DNA of 64,000 bases from Mycolicibacterium iranicum (GTDB lineage Bacteria; Actinomycetota; Actinomycetes; Mycobacteriales; Mycobacteriaceae), in contig NZ_LQPC01000027.1 of the NCBI RefSeq assembly GCF_002101705.1, positions 1 to 64,000 on the forward strand, written 5' to 3'. Of the stretch, positions 1 through 10,417 are shown piece by piece. Numbering within the stretch: position 1 is the stretch's first letter; each line of letters starts with the position of its first letter. The translations under genes and the position numbers were made by a program. The notes beneath the pieces are model-generated. The model had not been told where the DNA came from and did not search any database. It saw nothing but the letters and a program-made list of their open reading frames with translations.

Positions 1-471
1 CGTTGTCGGCGGGGGTGGCGGCGGAGGGGGCGGAGGCGTCGTCGTCAGAATCTCGTCCTGCACAGGCGGCGCGGACTGCGTCGTCGTCTCGGGGGTGGCC
101 AGATTGTCGGTGTCCGTGCGGGTCACCAGCACCGAAACCGACACCACGAGGGCGATCGCGGCAACGATCGCGACGACGCCGACGACCCACGGCCAGCGCG
201 GCGGCGGTGGCAGCTCGCTTGCATTGCCGGCGTCGTAGCTGTCGTAGTCGTACGGCACGATGTCCGACGACGCCGCGTAGGCGCTGCTGACGAATTGCTC
301 GGACTCGGGCGCCGAATAGGCACGCGAATAAAAGTCGGTCTGACCGGTATCGGGGTTGTCACCGCTCGCGCCGCTGACATTCTGTGTCGCGTTGTCGGCA
401 ACGCTACCCGGCTCCTCACCTGGATGGCCAGAGCTGCCAGAGTCCCGCCCGGGAGGATTCGGCCCGCTCAT
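1..471 (-). CDS. mmpS3: MmpS3-like membrane protein, 3' end cut by window edge
   Basis: Partial gene: 157 codons are open from an ATG at 471 down to base 1 with no stop. The product has a hydrophilic N-terminus beginning [10 protein letters not shown], an acidic tyrosine-rich stretch, then one membrane segment of about 23 residues after RWPWVVGV (encoded near 130-215), followed by a Thr/Pro-rich extracytoplasmic stalk rich in proline codons at the window edge. This matches M. tuberculosis MmpS3 (Rv2198c), and the neighbours ctaF and ctaC lie in the same order as Rv2199c-Rv2200c. MmpS proteins are accessory to MmpL transporters, but MmpS3 has no adjacent mmpL and its role is not settled. The conserved C-terminal MmpS fold lies outside the window. 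Confidence 0.85.
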   Translation of the reverse strand, partial: MSGPNPPGRDSGSSGHPGEEPGSVADNATQNVSGASGDNPDTGQTDFYSRAYSAPESEQFVSSAYAASSDIVPYDYDSYDAGNASELPPPPRWPWVVGVVAIVAAIALVVSVSVLVTRTDTDNLATPETTTQSAPPVQDEILTTTPPPPPPPPPPTT

Positions 472-624
472 CTACGTCTATCCTTCTCGACTGCTTCTGC
501 AGCGCCGGTGATTGCCACAGCGGCTCGTGGCGCCCCGGCAACACTACCCAACGGCGGCACTCGATCGGATCTCCCGAGGAGGGTTGCGGGCGAAGTCATG
601 CCCTGATTGTGACCTTGGCGTCGG

Positions 625-1047
625 TCAGTGCTTCTCGGGTCCGGTGTGGTACTCGAAGACCAGCCCCGCCACCGTCGTCAGGATGAAGCACACGCCGGCG
701 ATGATGAGCCACGGCAGCCACATCGCCATACCGACCGCGGTGATCGAACCCGACAGGGCGATCATGATCGGCCACCAGCTGTGCGGGCTGTAGAAGCCGA
801 GCTCCCCCGCTCCGTCCGCGATCTCGGCGTCCTCGTAGTCCTCGGGCCGGGTGTCCAGGCGACGGGCGACGAAACGGAAGAAGGTTCCGGTGATCAACGT
901 CAGACCGGTGGTCAGGGCCAAGGCGGTGGTGCCCGCCCACTCCACGCCGCCCGGATCCTGGAACAGGTGCGTCAGGACGGCGTAGACGACGGTCGACAGC
1001 GCAAAGAACGCAGTCAGAAACTCGAACAACCTGGCTTCGATATGCAT
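625..1047 (-). CDS. ctaF: Cytochrome c oxidase subunit IV (actinobacterial CtaF)
   Basis: 140 aa, starting [10 protein letters not shown]. It has four hydrophobic stretches: near residues 8-26, 38-58, 93-112 and 113-131. The form is that of the short actinobacterial subunit 4 of the aa3 oxidase, a component of the bcc-aa3 supercomplex in the cytoplasmic membrane. It lies 9 bp downstream of ctaC on the same strand, so the two are very probably cotranscribed, as in M. tuberculosis (Rv2200c-Rv2199c). Length is normal for the family and no defect is visible. Confidence 0.93.
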   Translation of the reverse strand: MHIEARLFEFLTAFFALSTVVYAVLTHLFQDPGGVEWAGTTALALTTGLTLITGTFFRFVARRLDTRPEDYEDAEIADGAGELGFYSPHSWWPIMIALSGSITAVGMAMWLPWLIIAGVCFILTTVAGLVFEYHTGPEKH

Positions 1048-1056
1048 CTGCTGTCC

Positions 1057-2091
1057 TTACCTGATCGCCTCGGGCATACCGGGCGCCAATTCACCGCGGC
1101 GGCTGTCGAACGGCTGGGTGGTGACAGCCAGCGGAGGCTGGTTGATCGCCTGCAACGCCTCGGCGTTGGTCTTTCCGGCCTCACGCTGAGCGAGGTAGGC
1201 CTTGAAGTCGTTGGGCTCCACGACCCGCAGCTCGAAGTTCATCATCGAGTGGTAGGTGCCGCACATCTCCGTGCACCGGCCGACGAAGGCGCCGGTCTGC
1301 ATGATCTCGCTGATCTGGAAGATGTTGTCGGAGTTGTTCTCTTTGGGGTTCGGCAGCACGTCGCGCTTGAACAGGAATTCCGGTACCCAGAACCCGTGGA
1401 TCACGTCGGCCGAGGCGATCTGGAATTCGATCCGCTTGCCCGACGGGACGACGAGGACCGGGATTTCGCTGGTGGAGCCGAGCGTCTCGATCTTGTCGAA
1501 GTTCAGGTAGGTGCGGTCCTCGGGGTTGAGTCCGTTGAGCGCGCCGACCTCCTCGATGCCGTGTTCGTCTTCGCCCTCAGGGCGCGACACCATGGCTTCC
1601 TTGCGCTCGTTGTCGACCCCGTCGTAGCTCAGCGTGCCGTCGGCGAACTCGACCTTCTGGTAGCCGAACTTCCAGTTCCACTGGTAGGCCGTGACGTCGA
1701 TGACGACCTCGGGGTTGGGCTCCTTGTTGAGCATCTCTTCCTGCACCACGACGGTGAAGTAGAAGAGCACCGAGATGATGATGAACGGGATGACCGTCAG
1801 GGTCAGCTCCAGCGGCATGTTGTAGCCGAACTGACGGGGCAGCTCCGTGTCGGACGCCTTCTTGCGGTGGAAGGCCATCGTCCAGAACAGCAGGAGGTAC
1901 ACGATGCCACCGACGACGAACGCCGCGATGACCGAGCCGATCCACAATTCACGGTTGAGATGGGCCTCGGGGGTGATGCCGTTCGGCCACCCGAGGCCGA
2001 GGACCTCAGACCAGCTGCATCCGCTGAGTAGCACCGCCGTCCCGCCCAGGAGCAGGGACAATGCCACCAACTTCAGGCCGCGAGCGGGCAC
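1057..2091 (-). CDS. ctaC: Cytochrome c oxidase subunit II
   Basis: 344 aa. The N-terminus is a lipoprotein signal with lipobox LSGC near residue 25. Two membrane segments follow (about 52-72 and 96-118), then the periplasmic cupredoxin domain. The CuA ligand set is visible as [14 protein letters not shown] (C-x3-C-x3-H-x2-M), together with the upstream His in [12 protein letters not shown]. The subunit accepts electrons from the cytochrome bcc complex and passes them to subunit I. The gene is divergent from asnB across a roughly 195-bp region that holds a 35-bp tandem repeat. The ATG at 2091 precedes the signal peptide directly. Confidence 0.96.
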   Translation of the reverse strand: MPARGLKLVALSLLLGGTAVLLSGCSWSEVLGLGWPNGITPEAHLNRELWIGSVIAAFVVGGIVYLLLFWTMAFHRKKASDTELPRQFGYNMPLELTLTVIPFIIISVLFYFTVVVQEEMLNKEPNPEVVIDVTAYQWNWKFGYQKVEFADGTLSYDGVDNERKEAMVSRPEGEDEHGIEEVGALNGLNPEDRTYLNFDKIETLGSTSEIPVLVVPSGKRIEFQIASADVIHGFWVPEFLFKRDVLPNPKENNSDNIFQISEIMQTGAFVGRCTEMCGTYHSMMNFELRVVEPNDFKAYLAQREAGKTNAEALQAINQPPLAVTTQPFDSRRGELAPGMPEAIR

Positions 2092-2170
2092 GTTGGCGCC
2101 TCCTACTAAGTCTTTTGACCGGGTGACGGTCAGACGGCTGCACTGAATACTACGCAGCGTAGACCACGCC

Positions 2171-2275
2171 GGCGGGCGGGAGCGAAGCGACCGGGAAATG
2201 TGGTCGGCGGGCAGCAGCGAAGCGACCGGGAAACGTGGCCGACGGGTGGGAGCGAAGCGACCGCGCGATTCGGCA
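2171..2275. repeat. Three tandem copies of a 35-bp unit
   Basis: Units are 2171-2205, 2206-2240 and 2241-2275. All three share the core AGCGAAGCGACCG; copies 1 and 2 also share GGGAAA and GTGG after it. The core contains a short palindrome around CGAAGCG. The array fills much of the space between the divergent ctaC and asnB genes and ends 10 bp before the asnB start. It may be a regulator-binding array, or a mobile or phase-variable intergenic repeat. Confidence 0.85.
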
Positions 2276-2285
2276 TACTGGCGCG

Positions 2286-4217
2286 GTGTGTGGACTGCTT
2301 GCGCTGGTAACCGACCCCTCGTCTGACGTCTCCCCCGCGATCGTCGAGGCAGTGTCGGGGGCGTCCGCCCAGATGCGCCACCGCGGCCCCGACGAACCCG
2401 GCACCTGGAACGACTCGCGTGTCGTGCTGGGTTTCAATCGGCTGTCGATCATCGATATCGCGCACAGCCACCAGCCGCTGCGGTGGGGTCCGGCCGAGGC
2501 GCCGGAGCGCTACACCCTGGTTTTCAACGGTGAGATCTACAACTACTTGGAGTTGCGTGAAGTACTGCGTTCCGAATTCGGCGCGGTCTTCCACACCGAC
2601 GGGGACGGCGAGGCGATCCTGGCCGCCTACCACCACTGGGGCACCGACGCGCTGACCCGGCTGCGCGGCATGTTCGCGTTCGCGCTGTGGGACACGGTGG
2701 AACAGGAACTGTTCTGCGCGAGGGACCCGTTCGGCATCAAGCCGCTCTACATGGCCACCGGGGCCGGAGGCACCGCGGTGGGCAGCGAGAAGAAGTGTCT
2801 GCTCGACGTCGCCGACGAGCTCGGCATCGACCTGGCGATCGACGAGCGCGCCGTCCAGCACTACACGGTGCTGCAATACGTCCCCGAGCCTGAGACGTTG
2901 CACCGCGGCATCCGCAGGCTCGAATCGGGCAGTTACGCTCGCGTGCGGCCCGGCGCGCAGCCAAAGGTGAAGCGTTACTTCACGCCGCGGTTCGACGCCG
3001 TGCCGTTCGCGGCAGGCAGCGAGCAGGCGCGCTACGACGAGGTCACCCGGGCGCTGGAGGATTCGGTCGCCAAGCACATGCGGGCCGATGTGACGGTCGG
3101 CGCGTTTCTGTCCGGAGGCATCGACTCGACCGCGATCGCCGCGCTGGCGATGCGGCACAACCCGAGGCTCATCACCTTCACCACCGGGTTCGAGCGCGAG
3201 GGGTTCTCGGAGGTGGACGTGGCGGTGGCGTCCGCTGAGGCGATCGGCGCTCGGCACGTCACCAAGGTCGTCGGACAGGAAGAGTTCGTCGCCGCGCTCC
3301 CCGAGATCGTCTGGTACCTCGACGAACCCGTCGCGGACCCGGCCCTGGTGCCGCTGTATTTCATCGCCAAGGAGGCGCGTAAGCACGTCAAGGTGGTGTT
3401 GTCCGGCGAGGGCGCCGACGAACTGTTCGGCGGCTACACCATCTATCGGGAGCCGTTGTCGCTCAAGCCTTTCGACTACTTGCCGAGGGGCCTTCGCAAA
3501 TCAGTGGGCAAGATGGCCGGTCCGTTGCCCGAGGGTATGCGCGGCAAGAGCCTGCTGCACCGCGGTTCGCTGACGCTCGAGGAGCGCTACTACGGCAATG
3601 CCCGCAGCTTCTCCGACGCCCACCTGCGGGCGGTGCTTCCGGGGTTCCGCCAGGACTGGGTGCACACCGACGTGACCGCACCGGTGTACGCCCAATCGCA
3701 AGGTTGGGATCCCGTCGCGCGGATGCAGCACATCGACCTGTTCACCTGGCTGCGCGGCGACATCCTGGTCAAGGCAGACAAGATGACGATGGCCAACTCG
3801 TTGGAGCTGCGCGTCCCGTTCCTGGATCCCGAGGTGTTCGCGGTCGCGTCGCGGCTGCCCTACGACCAGAAGATCACGCGGTCGACGACGAAGTACGCGC
3901 TGCGCCGCGCGCTCGAGCCGATCGTGCCCGCCCATGTGCTGAACCGGCCGAAACTGGGCTTCCCCGTGCCGATCCGGCACTGGCTGAGGGCGGGCGAACT
4001 CCTGGAGTGGGCCCACTCGATCGTCGGCTCGTCACAGGCAGGCCACCTGGTCGATCTTGCCGCGGTGCGCACGATGCTCGACGAACATCGAAGCGGCACA
4101 ACCGATCACAGTCGCCGCCTGTGGACGGTGCTGATTTTCATGCTGTGGTACGCGATCTTCGTCGAAAAGAGCGTCACACCGCAGATCAGCGAGCCGACCT
4201 ACCCGGTTCAGATCTGA
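2286..4217 (+). CDS. asnB: Glutamine-dependent amidotransferase, AsnB/LtsA family
   Basis: 643 aa from a GTG at 2286. This start is chosen because it puts the nucleophilic Cys at residue 2 (MCGLLALV), as required for an Ntn glutaminase; the open frame extends further upstream but would bury it. The N-terminal class II GATase domain (1-210) shows RHRGPDE and FNGEIYN. The C-terminal synthetase domain contains the PP-loop FLSGGIDS near residue 278 and [12 protein letters not shown]. It matches Rv2201 of M. tuberculosis. In mycobacteria and corynebacteria this group amidates meso-diaminopimelate of peptidoglycan (LtsA function) rather than serving only asparagine synthesis; that role is taken from the family. 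Convergent with the adenosine kinase gene. Confidence 0.94.
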   Translation: MCGLLALVTDPSSDVSPAIVEAVSGASAQMRHRGPDEPGTWNDSRVVLGFNRLSIIDIAHSHQPLRWGPAEAPERYTLVFNGEIYNYLELREVLRSEFGAVFHTDGDGEAILAAYHHWGTDALTRLRGMFAFALWDTVEQELFCARDPFGIKPLYMATGAGGTAVGSEKKCLLDVADELGIDLAIDERAVQHYTVLQYVPEPETLHRGIRRLESGSYARVRPGAQPKVKRYFTPRFDAVPFAAGSEQARYDEVTRALEDSVAKHMRADVTVGAFLSGGIDSTAIAALAMRHNPRLITFTTGFEREGFSEVDVAVASAEAIGARHVTKVVGQEEFVAALPEIVWYLDEPVADPALVPLYFIAKEARKHVKVVLSGEGADELFGGYTIYREPLSLKPFDYLPRGLRKSVGKMAGPLPEGMRGKSLLHRGSLTLEERYYGNARSFSDAHLRAVLPGFRQDWVHTDVTAPVYAQSQGWDPVARMQHIDLFTWLRGDILVKADKMTMANSLELRVPFLDPEVFAVASRLPYDQKITRSTTKYALRRALEPIVPAHVLNRPKLGFPVPIRHWLRAGELLEWAHSIVGSSQAGHLVDLAAVRTMLDEHRSGTTDHSRRLWTVLIFMLWYAIFVEKSVTPQISEPTYPVQI

Positions 4218-4221
4218 CCGG

Positions 4222-4235
4222 AGCGCCTCCCGGCG

Positions 4236-4237
<2 letters not shown>
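4222..4237. terminator. Short hairpin between convergent genes
   Basis: AGCGCC (4222-4227) and GGCGCT (4232-4237) form a perfect 6-bp stem with a 4-nt loop in the 18-bp gap between the asnB stop and the stop of the kinase gene. There is no U-tract, which is common for mycobacterial terminators. It could act in both directions, but this is inferred from position only. Confidence 0.35.
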
Positions 4238-5213
<976 letters not shown>

Positions 5214-5383
5214 TCACCCTTCGTCGTTTGGCGGTTCAGCCTAATGTCAGCCCGTCGAAGCTGCTCACGTCGGCAGGGTCACGGACAGGGTTCACCGGTC
5301 GAGGTGCGCTAACCTGCCTATAAGCGCCTGCTCGGCCACTGTAGATGCCGCAGGATCCGACCGACCTTCCCGGGAGCACATTG

Positions 5384-6052
5384 ATGACTGGTCCCTACCC
5401 GCCCCCATACGGCGCTGGACCAGCAGGCCCTCAGATGTATCCGGAGCCTTACCCCCAGCAGACCTACCCGCCGATTGCGCAGCCCTACCCCGGCGGTATC
5501 GAGGCGTCCTACCCGGGGACACTTCCCCCGCCTGTGCAGTATCCGAAGCGCAAGCGCACCCCGTGGATCCTGATCGCCGTCGCGGTGGTCACCGTCCTGG
5601 CTGTGGTGGGGGTGATCGCCGCAGTTGCCCTGCGCAGCGGAGCGGATGATCAGGGGGCAACGGGTGCGCTGACGGATGCGTCCGCGCAGGCGGCCATCCA
5701 GGACTACCTGGACGCGCTGTCCAACGGGGACGACGAGCAGGTCGCGCGCCACACGTTGTGCGGGCTCTACGACGCTGTCAAGGAGCGCCGGTCAGATCTC
5801 GCACTCGCCGGGTTGTCCAGCGACGCCTTCCGCAAGCAGTACGACAGCGCCGAGGTCACGTCGATCGACAAGATGGTGCTGTCGTCGCCGACGCAGGCTC
5901 AGGTGCTGTTCACGATGCGCGTTCTGCCCGCGAGCGGTTCGACGCGCAGTCAGCCGCAGGAGACTGACGAGCAGGCAGTCGCGCAGCTGATCTCGGTCGA
6001 TAACGAGATCCTGGTGTGTTCGTATCTGCCGCGGACGGCCGGCCAGTACTAG
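5384..6052 (+). CDS. Proline/tyrosine-rich single-pass membrane protein (Rv2203-like)
   Basis: 222 aa. The ATG at 5384 is preferred over the one at 5345 because GGGAG lies 7 nt before it, while the upstream ATG has no Shine-Dalgarno. The cytosolic N-terminus of about 55 residues is built of PYPP/PYPQQ-type repeats. One membrane helix follows a KRKR anchor (WILIAVAVVTVLAVVGVIAAVAL). The extracytoplasmic domain is about 140 aa and starts with a region (AIQDYLDALSNGD) typical of NTF2-like or DUF4878-type mycobacterial membrane proteins. It matches Rv2203 by position. Function unknown. It ends 1 bp before the stop of the convergent Fe-S gene. Confidence 0.85.
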   Translation: MTGPYPPPYGAGPAGPQMYPEPYPQQTYPPIAQPYPGGIEASYPGTLPPPVQYPKRKRTPWILIAVAVVTVLAVVGVIAAVALRSGADDQGATGALTDASAQAAIQDYLDALSNGDDEQVARHTLCGLYDAVKERRSDLALAGLSSDAFRKQYDSAEVTSIDKMVLSSPTQAQVLFTMRVLPASGSTRSQPQETDEQAVAQLISVDNEILVCSYLPRTAGQY

Positions 6053-6053
6053 C

Positions 6054-6431
6054 TCAGTTGAACGAGTCGCCGCAGGCGCACGAGCCGGTGGCGTTGGGGT
6101 TGTCGATGGTGAAACCCTGCTTCTCGATCGTGTCGACGAAGTCGATCGTGGCGCCCTGCACATAGGGGGCACTCATCCGGTCGACGGTCAGCTCGACGCC
6201 GTTGAAGTCGACGGTCAGGTCGCCGTCGAGCGAGCGGTCGTCGAAGAACAGGTTGTAGCGCAGGCCGGCGCATCCGCCCGGCTGAACGGCGATCCGCAGC
6301 GCCAGGTCGTCGCGACCCTCCTGGTCGAGCAGGGCCTTCGCCTTGGCCGCCGCGGCATCCGTCAGGGTCACGCCGTGCGCAGCCTCGGTGGTCTGGCCAG
6401 CTTGCACAGCCGACTCGTCCTGAACAGTCAT
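6054..6431 (-). CDS. erpA: A-type iron-sulfur carrier (HesB/IscA/ErpA family)
   Basis: 125 aa, ATG at 6431 with GGAGA about 5 nt upstream. The three conserved cluster ligands are present: Cys in GGCAGLRY near residue 54 and the pair in GSCACGDSF near the C-terminus (CxC). The first 20 residues are a variable acidic extension. A-type proteins receive [4Fe-4S] clusters and deliver them to targets; LipA, encoded at 19.7 kb, is the sort of radical-SAM client that needs them. Equivalent to Rv2204c. The symbol erpA is a family-level assignment. Confidence 0.9.
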   Translation of the reverse strand: MTVQDESAVQAGQTTEAAHGVTLTDAAAAKAKALLDQEGRDDLALRIAVQPGGCAGLRYNLFFDDRSLDGDLTVDFNGVELTVDRMSAPYVQGATIDFVDTIEKQGFTIDNPNATGSCACGDSFN

Positions 6432-6543
6432 GGAATCTCCCGTGTGGATGTACGTGGGCGGAGCCGGTGTCCCCTGCCATTCGAGGGTGGCTCCACCTCC
6501 TCAACGGTACCTGGTTTCGGCCGTATTCCCCATCGACGGCGAG

Positions 6544-7626
6544 CTACTGCCATCGCGCGGCGACGTCGGCGGCAAGTCCGGTGAGCTGGTTTGCCGCGTC
6601 CTCGATGGCCTTCTGCACCGACCCGGCGTGGTCGGTAAGGGAGTAGGCCGAATCGATCCCCGCCTCCTGCAGGGCGGGCTCGGCCAGTGTGACCTGTCCT
6701 GCCAACACCAGGACCGGAATGCGGTGTGACCGCGCCCCCGCGGCCAGTGCGCTGACAACTTTTCCGTGCAGCGACTGGTCATCGAACCGGCCCTCCCCGG
6801 TGACGACGAGATCGGCGGCGGCGACGTCGGAGCTCAGGCCGGTGTGTTCGGCGATGATCGCCGCACCCGATTCGCGGCGTGCGCCGAGCGCCAGTAGGGC
6901 TGCGCCGATGCCGCCGGCCGCGCCCGCGCCGGGATCGTCGCTGACCCGCCTGCCTGCTGCGGCATCGAGCTTTTCGGCCCATGCCGTGAGCCGCTCTTCG
7001 AGCACCGCGACGGTTTCGGCGTCGGCGCCCTTCTGCGGCCCGAAAACCGCCGCGGCGCCCATCGGGCCGAGCAGCGGATGTTCGACGTCGCTGGCCGCGA
7101 TGAGTTCTACTCCGTCGAGAAGTTCACGCGCGGCTGTGAGTCCCCCGAGCGCGTCGACCATTCCGCGGCCGCCATCGGTGCTGCCGCTGCCGCCCAGGCC
7201 GACGACGATGCGCTCCGCCCCTGCGGCGCGCGCAGCGGCGATGAGCTGACCGACACCCCTGCTGTGCGCGTCGAGTGCGGTGCGCACGGTCGGCGGGCCA
7301 CCCAGCAGGGCGAGGCCGCATGCCTGCGCGCACTCGATGTAGGCGGTCACCGGCGGGCCGGGGTCCAGCACCCACTGCGCCTCCACGTCGACGTCCAGCG
7401 GACCGCTGACCTCGAGGGTGCGGATCTCGCCCAGACGGCTCGCGAGCACCTCGACGAATCCGGGTCCGCCGTCGGATTGCGGTGCGAGCGTCAGCGTGTC
7501 GCCGGGCCGCGACGTCCGCCACCCGTCGGCGATGGACTGGGCAGCCTGCACGGCGGTCAGGCTGTCGCCGAAACAGTCCGGGGCGATCAGCACGTTTATG
7601 GCGGGCGTTTCGGTGGCTGTCACCAC
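6544..7626 (-). CDS. Glycerate 2-kinase (GarK/GlxK type I)
   Basis: 360 aa, GTG at 7626 (a second GTG follows at 7623). Family motifs are visible: [12 protein letters not shown] near the start, [13 protein letters not shown] near residue 47, [11 protein letters not shown] near residue 143, and [14 protein letters not shown] in the C-terminal half. The enzyme phosphorylates D-glycerate to 2-phosphoglycerate. It corresponds to Rv2205c. It is divergent from the DUF3043 gene across only 58 bp. Confidence 0.88.
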   Translation of the reverse strand: MVTATETPAINVLIAPDCFGDSLTAVQAAQSIADGWRTSRPGDTLTLAPQSDGGPGFVEVLASRLGEIRTLEVSGPLDVDVEAQWVLDPGPPVTAYIECAQACGLALLGGPPTVRTALDAHSRGVGQLIAAARAAGAERIVVGLGGSGSTDGGRGMVDALGGLTAARELLDGVELIAASDVEHPLLGPMGAAAVFGPQKGADAETVAVLEERLTAWAEKLDAAAGRRVSDDPGAGAAGGIGAALLALGARRESGAAIIAEHTGLSSDVAAADLVVTGEGRFDDQSLHGKVVSALAAGARSHRIPVLVLAGQVTLAEPALQEAGIDSAYSLTDHAGSVQKAIEDAANQLTGLAADVAARWQ

Positions 7627-7684
7627 GGCAGACTATCCCGGGACGGATTGGGTCCGCCGTGCGCGGAGAAGTAACCTGGGAGCC

Positions 7685-8371
7685 GTGAAGCTGCTGGGCC
7701 GCAAGAACGATGACGCTGGTGATTCCGGGGATTCGGTTCCCTCCAAGAACGACACGGGCGGCGCCGCCGAGGCGCCACCGATCGAACGCGTCACCACCGC
7801 TCCGAAGGGCAAACCGACCCCGAAGCGCAGCGAGGCGACCCGTCGGCGCGGTCCGGTCGCACCGGCTCCGATGACCACTGCCGAGGCCAGGAAGCGTCGC
7901 AAGGAACTGCGCGGCCCGAAGCTGTCTCGCGAGGAGCGCAAGGCCGAGCGCGCCGAACGGCGCTCCGAGATGAACCAGCGCCGCGAACGGATGATGGCCG
8001 GCGAGGACGCCTATCTGCTGCCGCGCGACAAGGGCCCGGTGCGCCGCTATGTGCGCGACGTCGTCGATTCGCGACGCAACCTGCTCGGCCTGTTCATGCC
8101 TGCTGCGCTCGGAATGATCTTCATCATGCTGGCGGTCCCGTCGGTGCAGGTGCAGGCTTTGGTCTCCCCCGCGATGCTGGTGCTGGTGGTGGTCATGGTC
8201 ATCGACGGCTTCGTTCTCGGCCGCAAGGTGAACAAGATGGCGGACGCGAAGTTCCCGGACAACACCGAATCCGGCTGGAAGCTCGGCTTCTACGCCGGGA
8301 GCCGCGCCTCGCAGCTGCGGCGGATGCGCGCGCCCCGGCCGCAGGTCGAGCGCGGCACCCGCGTTGCGTGA
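7685..8371 (+). CDS. DUF3043 membrane protein (Rv2206-like)
   Basis: 228 aa from GTG 7685 (MKLLGRKND), with GGGAG 2 nt upstream; the longer open frame upstream belongs to antisense of the kinase. The first 120 residues are hydrophilic and strongly basic ([20 protein letters not shown]). Two membrane helices follow ([19 protein letters not shown] and a stretch at [21 protein letters not shown]), then a basic cytosolic tail ending near the cobT start. Function unknown; conserved across Actinobacteria in front of cobT. The stop overlaps the cobT start by 4 bp. Confidence 0.88.
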   Translation: MKLLGRKNDDAGDSGDSVPSKNDTGGAAEAPPIERVTTAPKGKPTPKRSEATRRRGPVAPAPMTTAEARKRRKELRGPKLSREERKAERAERRSEMNQRRERMMAGEDAYLLPRDKGPVRRYVRDVVDSRRNLLGLFMPAALGMIFIMLAVPSVQVQALVSPAMLVLVVVMVIDGFVLGRKVNKMADAKFPDNTESGWKLGFYAGSRASQLRRMRAPRPQVERGTRVA

Positions 8372-9423
8372 CGCCGCAGGTGGCTTACTTTCCTGACATT
8401 CCCGCACCCGATACCGACGCCGCCGCGGCGGCCCGGGACCGGCAGACGGTTCTGACCAAACCTGCGGGCGCGCTCGGTCGCCTCGAAGACCTTTCGATCT
8501 GGGTGGCGGCGTGCCAGGGCACCTGCCCGCCCAAACAGTTCGAACGCGCCAGGGTGGTGGTATTCGCCGGCGATCACGGCGTCACCTCGGCCGGGGTGTC
8601 GGCGTATCCCGCGGAGGTGACCGCGGCGATGGTCGCCAACTTCGCCTCCGGCGGAGCGGCGGTGAACGTACTCGCCGAGGTGGCGGGTGCCAGTGTCCGG
8701 GTCGCCGACATCGCGGTCGACAGCGAGGAGCCGCTGTCTGCGGCCATCGGCGCCCACAAGATCCGGCGCGCCAGCGGCAACATCGCCGTCGAGGATGCGC
8801 TGACCCCCGACGAGGTGGTGACCGCGATCGACGCGGGTCGGGCGATCGCCGACGACGAGGTCGATTCGGGAGCCGATCTGCTGATCGCCGGCGACATGGG
8901 CATCGGGAACACGACGCCCGCGACGACGTTGATCGCCGCGCTGACCGATTCCGAACCGGTCGCGGTGGTCGGCCGCGGAACCGGAATCGACGACGCCGGT
9001 TGGTCCCGCAAGACCGCGGCCGTTCGCGACGCCCTCTACCGGGCTCGCAGGATCACCGCGGATCCCATTGCACTGCTTCGTATTTGCGGCGGCGCCGACC
9101 TGGCGGCGATCACCGGCTTCCTGGCGCAGGCCGCGGTGCGGCGGACCCCGGTGCTGCTGGACGGTGTCGTGGTCACGGCGGCGGCGCTGGCGGCAGACAA
9201 GCTCGCGCCGGGCGCCCGGCTATGGTGGCGCGCAGGTCACCGCTCCACCGAACCCGCGCACACGCTCGCGCTGCGCCACCTCGATCTGGACCCGATCGTG
9301 GAGCTCGACATGCGACTCGGCGAGGGGTCGGGAGCATTGGTCGCGCTGCCCGTCCTGCGCGCCGCGGTGGCCACCCTGGCCTCGATGGCCACGTTCGAGG
9401 AAGCCGGGATCGGCAAGGGCTAG
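8368..9423 (+). CDS. cobT: Nicotinate-nucleotide-dimethylbenzimidazole phosphoribosyltransferase
   Basis: 351 aa, GTG start overlapping the previous stop (GTGA). It transfers phosphoribose from nicotinate mononucleotide to dimethylbenzimidazole, giving alpha-ribazole phosphate, the lower ligand of cobalamin. Visible motifs are [12 protein letters not shown] near residue 30, [19 protein letters not shown] near residue 170 and the catalytic-Glu region [12 protein letters not shown] near residue 310. cobS follows 3 bp later. The phosphatase step may be served by the C-terminal domain of the RNase H fusion at 46.5 kb, and cobD is at 51.5 kb. Confidence 0.95.
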   Translation: MTPQVAYFPDIPAPDTDAAAAARDRQTVLTKPAGALGRLEDLSIWVAACQGTCPPKQFERARVVVFAGDHGVTSAGVSAYPAEVTAAMVANFASGGAAVNVLAEVAGASVRVADIAVDSEEPLSAAIGAHKIRRASGNIAVEDALTPDEVVTAIDAGRAIADDEVDSGADLLIAGDMGIGNTTPATTLIAALTDSEPVAVVGRGTGIDDAGWSRKTAAVRDALYRARRITADPIALLRICGGADLAAITGFLAQAAVRRTPVLLDGVVVTAAALAADKLAPGARLWWRAGHRSTEPAHTLALRHLDLDPIVELDMRLGEGSGALVALPVLRAAVATLASMATFEEAGIGKG

Positions 9424-9426
9424 ACG

Positions 9427-10167
9427 GTGATCCGCGCTGTGATCTCTTCCCTGGCAGGCGCTTTCGCGTTCTCGACGGTCCTGCCGATGCCGTCGCGGAT
9501 CACTGCGAACGTGGGCCGCGGTGTGCTGACCGCGCTGCCAATGGCCGGCGCGGCGCTCGGCGCGCTGGCCGCCGCGACGTGGTGGGTCGGCTCGCTGGCT
9601 TTCGACGGCGGCGCTCTCGCCGGCGCGGTGACGGTGGCGCTGCTGCTGGTGGCGACCCGCGGATTGCACATCGACGGGTTGTCCGACACCACCGATGCAC
9701 TGGGATGTTACGGCCCTCCCGAGCGCGCACTGGCGGTGATGCGTGACGGCAGGGCCGGACCTTTCGGGGTGGCCGCCGTCGCGGTGACGGTACTGATCCA
9801 GGCCCTGACGTTCGCCGAGTCGGGGCCCCACAGCGTGTTCGTCGCGGTGGTCGCGGGCCGGGTGGCCGTCGTCGCCGCCTGCCGGCGCGGGATTCCCGCG
9901 GCGGCGGGCAGCACGCTGGGCGGATTCGTCGCAGGAACCCAGCCGTGGTGGGTGGTGAGCGCATGGGTCGCGGTACTCGCCGCGGTGGCGGCGCTAGCGA
10001 CCGAGCGGCTCTGGCAGGGGCCGCTGGTGGTGCTGGTCGCGATCGGATGCAGCGCCGCGCTGGTCGCGCATTGCGTGCGCAGGTTCGGCGGCATCACCGG
10101 CGACGTGCTCGGCGCCGCCGTCGAAGTGACGACGACGGTCGCCGCGCTGGGCCTGGCGATCGGCTAG
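9427..10167 (+). CDS. cobS: Adenosylcobinamide-GDP ribazoletransferase (cobalamin synthase)
   Basis: 246 aa, GTG 9427, 3 bp after cobT. It is a polytopic membrane enzyme joining adenosylcobinamide-GDP to alpha-ribazole. The family motif [17 protein letters not shown] is at about residues 79-95, followed by [12 protein letters not shown]. About six hydrophobic spans follow. [13 protein letters not shown] near the C-terminus is also characteristic. cobT-cobS form an operon with the upstream DUF3043 gene. Confidence 0.94.
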   Translation: MIRAVISSLAGAFAFSTVLPMPSRITANVGRGVLTALPMAGAALGALAAATWWVGSLAFDGGALAGAVTVALLLVATRGLHIDGLSDTTDALGCYGPPERALAVMRDGRAGPFGVAAVAVTVLIQALTFAESGPHSVFVAVVAGRVAVVAACRRGIPAAAGSTLGGFVAGTQPWWVVSAWVAVLAAVAALATERLWQGPLVVLVAIGCSAALVAHCVRRFGGITGDVLGAAVEVTTTVAALGLAIG

Positions 10168-10184
10168 CAAGTCCAGTTTTCGGC

Positions 10185-10313
10185 TCAGCTGCCGCCGTCT
10201 GCGCCCGCGTGTTCAGCCTCATGCTGGTGGATCTTGCCTGCGTACTCGGCCGCCTTGTAGACGCCGTATCCGATCAGTCCGACGGCGATCGCACCGCCAA
10301 CGACATACACCAT
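10185..10313 (-). CDS. Small single-pass membrane protein, 42 aa
   Basis: The ATG at 10313 is chosen over the longer open frame because GAAGGA lies 7 nt upstream. The product begins MVYVVGGAIAVGLIGYGVYK: one membrane helix, then a His/Glu-rich tail (KIHQHEAEHAGADGG). No family is recognised. It sits between cobS and ilvE, where M. tuberculosis has the unrelated larger membrane gene Rv2209. The His-Glu tail could bind metal, but that is speculation. Confidence 0.65.
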   Translation of the reverse strand: MVYVVGGAIAVGLIGYGVYKAAEYAGKIHQHEAEHAGADGGS

Positions 10314-10333
10314 GTCCGTATCCTTCTCGTCGT

Positions 10334-10370
10334 ATCGAAGCGGAGCCGTCGGGTCAGGCCCCGCTTCGAT
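10334..10370 (-). terminator. Hairpin downstream of ilvE
   Basis: ATCGAAGCGG (10334-10343) and CCGCTTCGAT (10361-10370) are perfect 10-bp arms around a 17-nt loop, placed between ilvE and the small membrane gene on the same strand. No U-tract follows on the minus strand, so it would be a mycobacterial type without U-tail, or an mRNA-stabilising hairpin. Confidence 0.45.
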
Positions 10371-10417
10371 CGTTGCGATCACGAACACGTTCGTCGTGCG
10401 TAGTGCGCTACCTGACT

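Noticed and set aside
628..2031. 467-aa plus-strand open frame across ctaF/ctaC
   Set aside because: Antisense shadow of two clear oxidase genes; composition is His/Arg/Asp-rich as expected from reversed high-GC codons.
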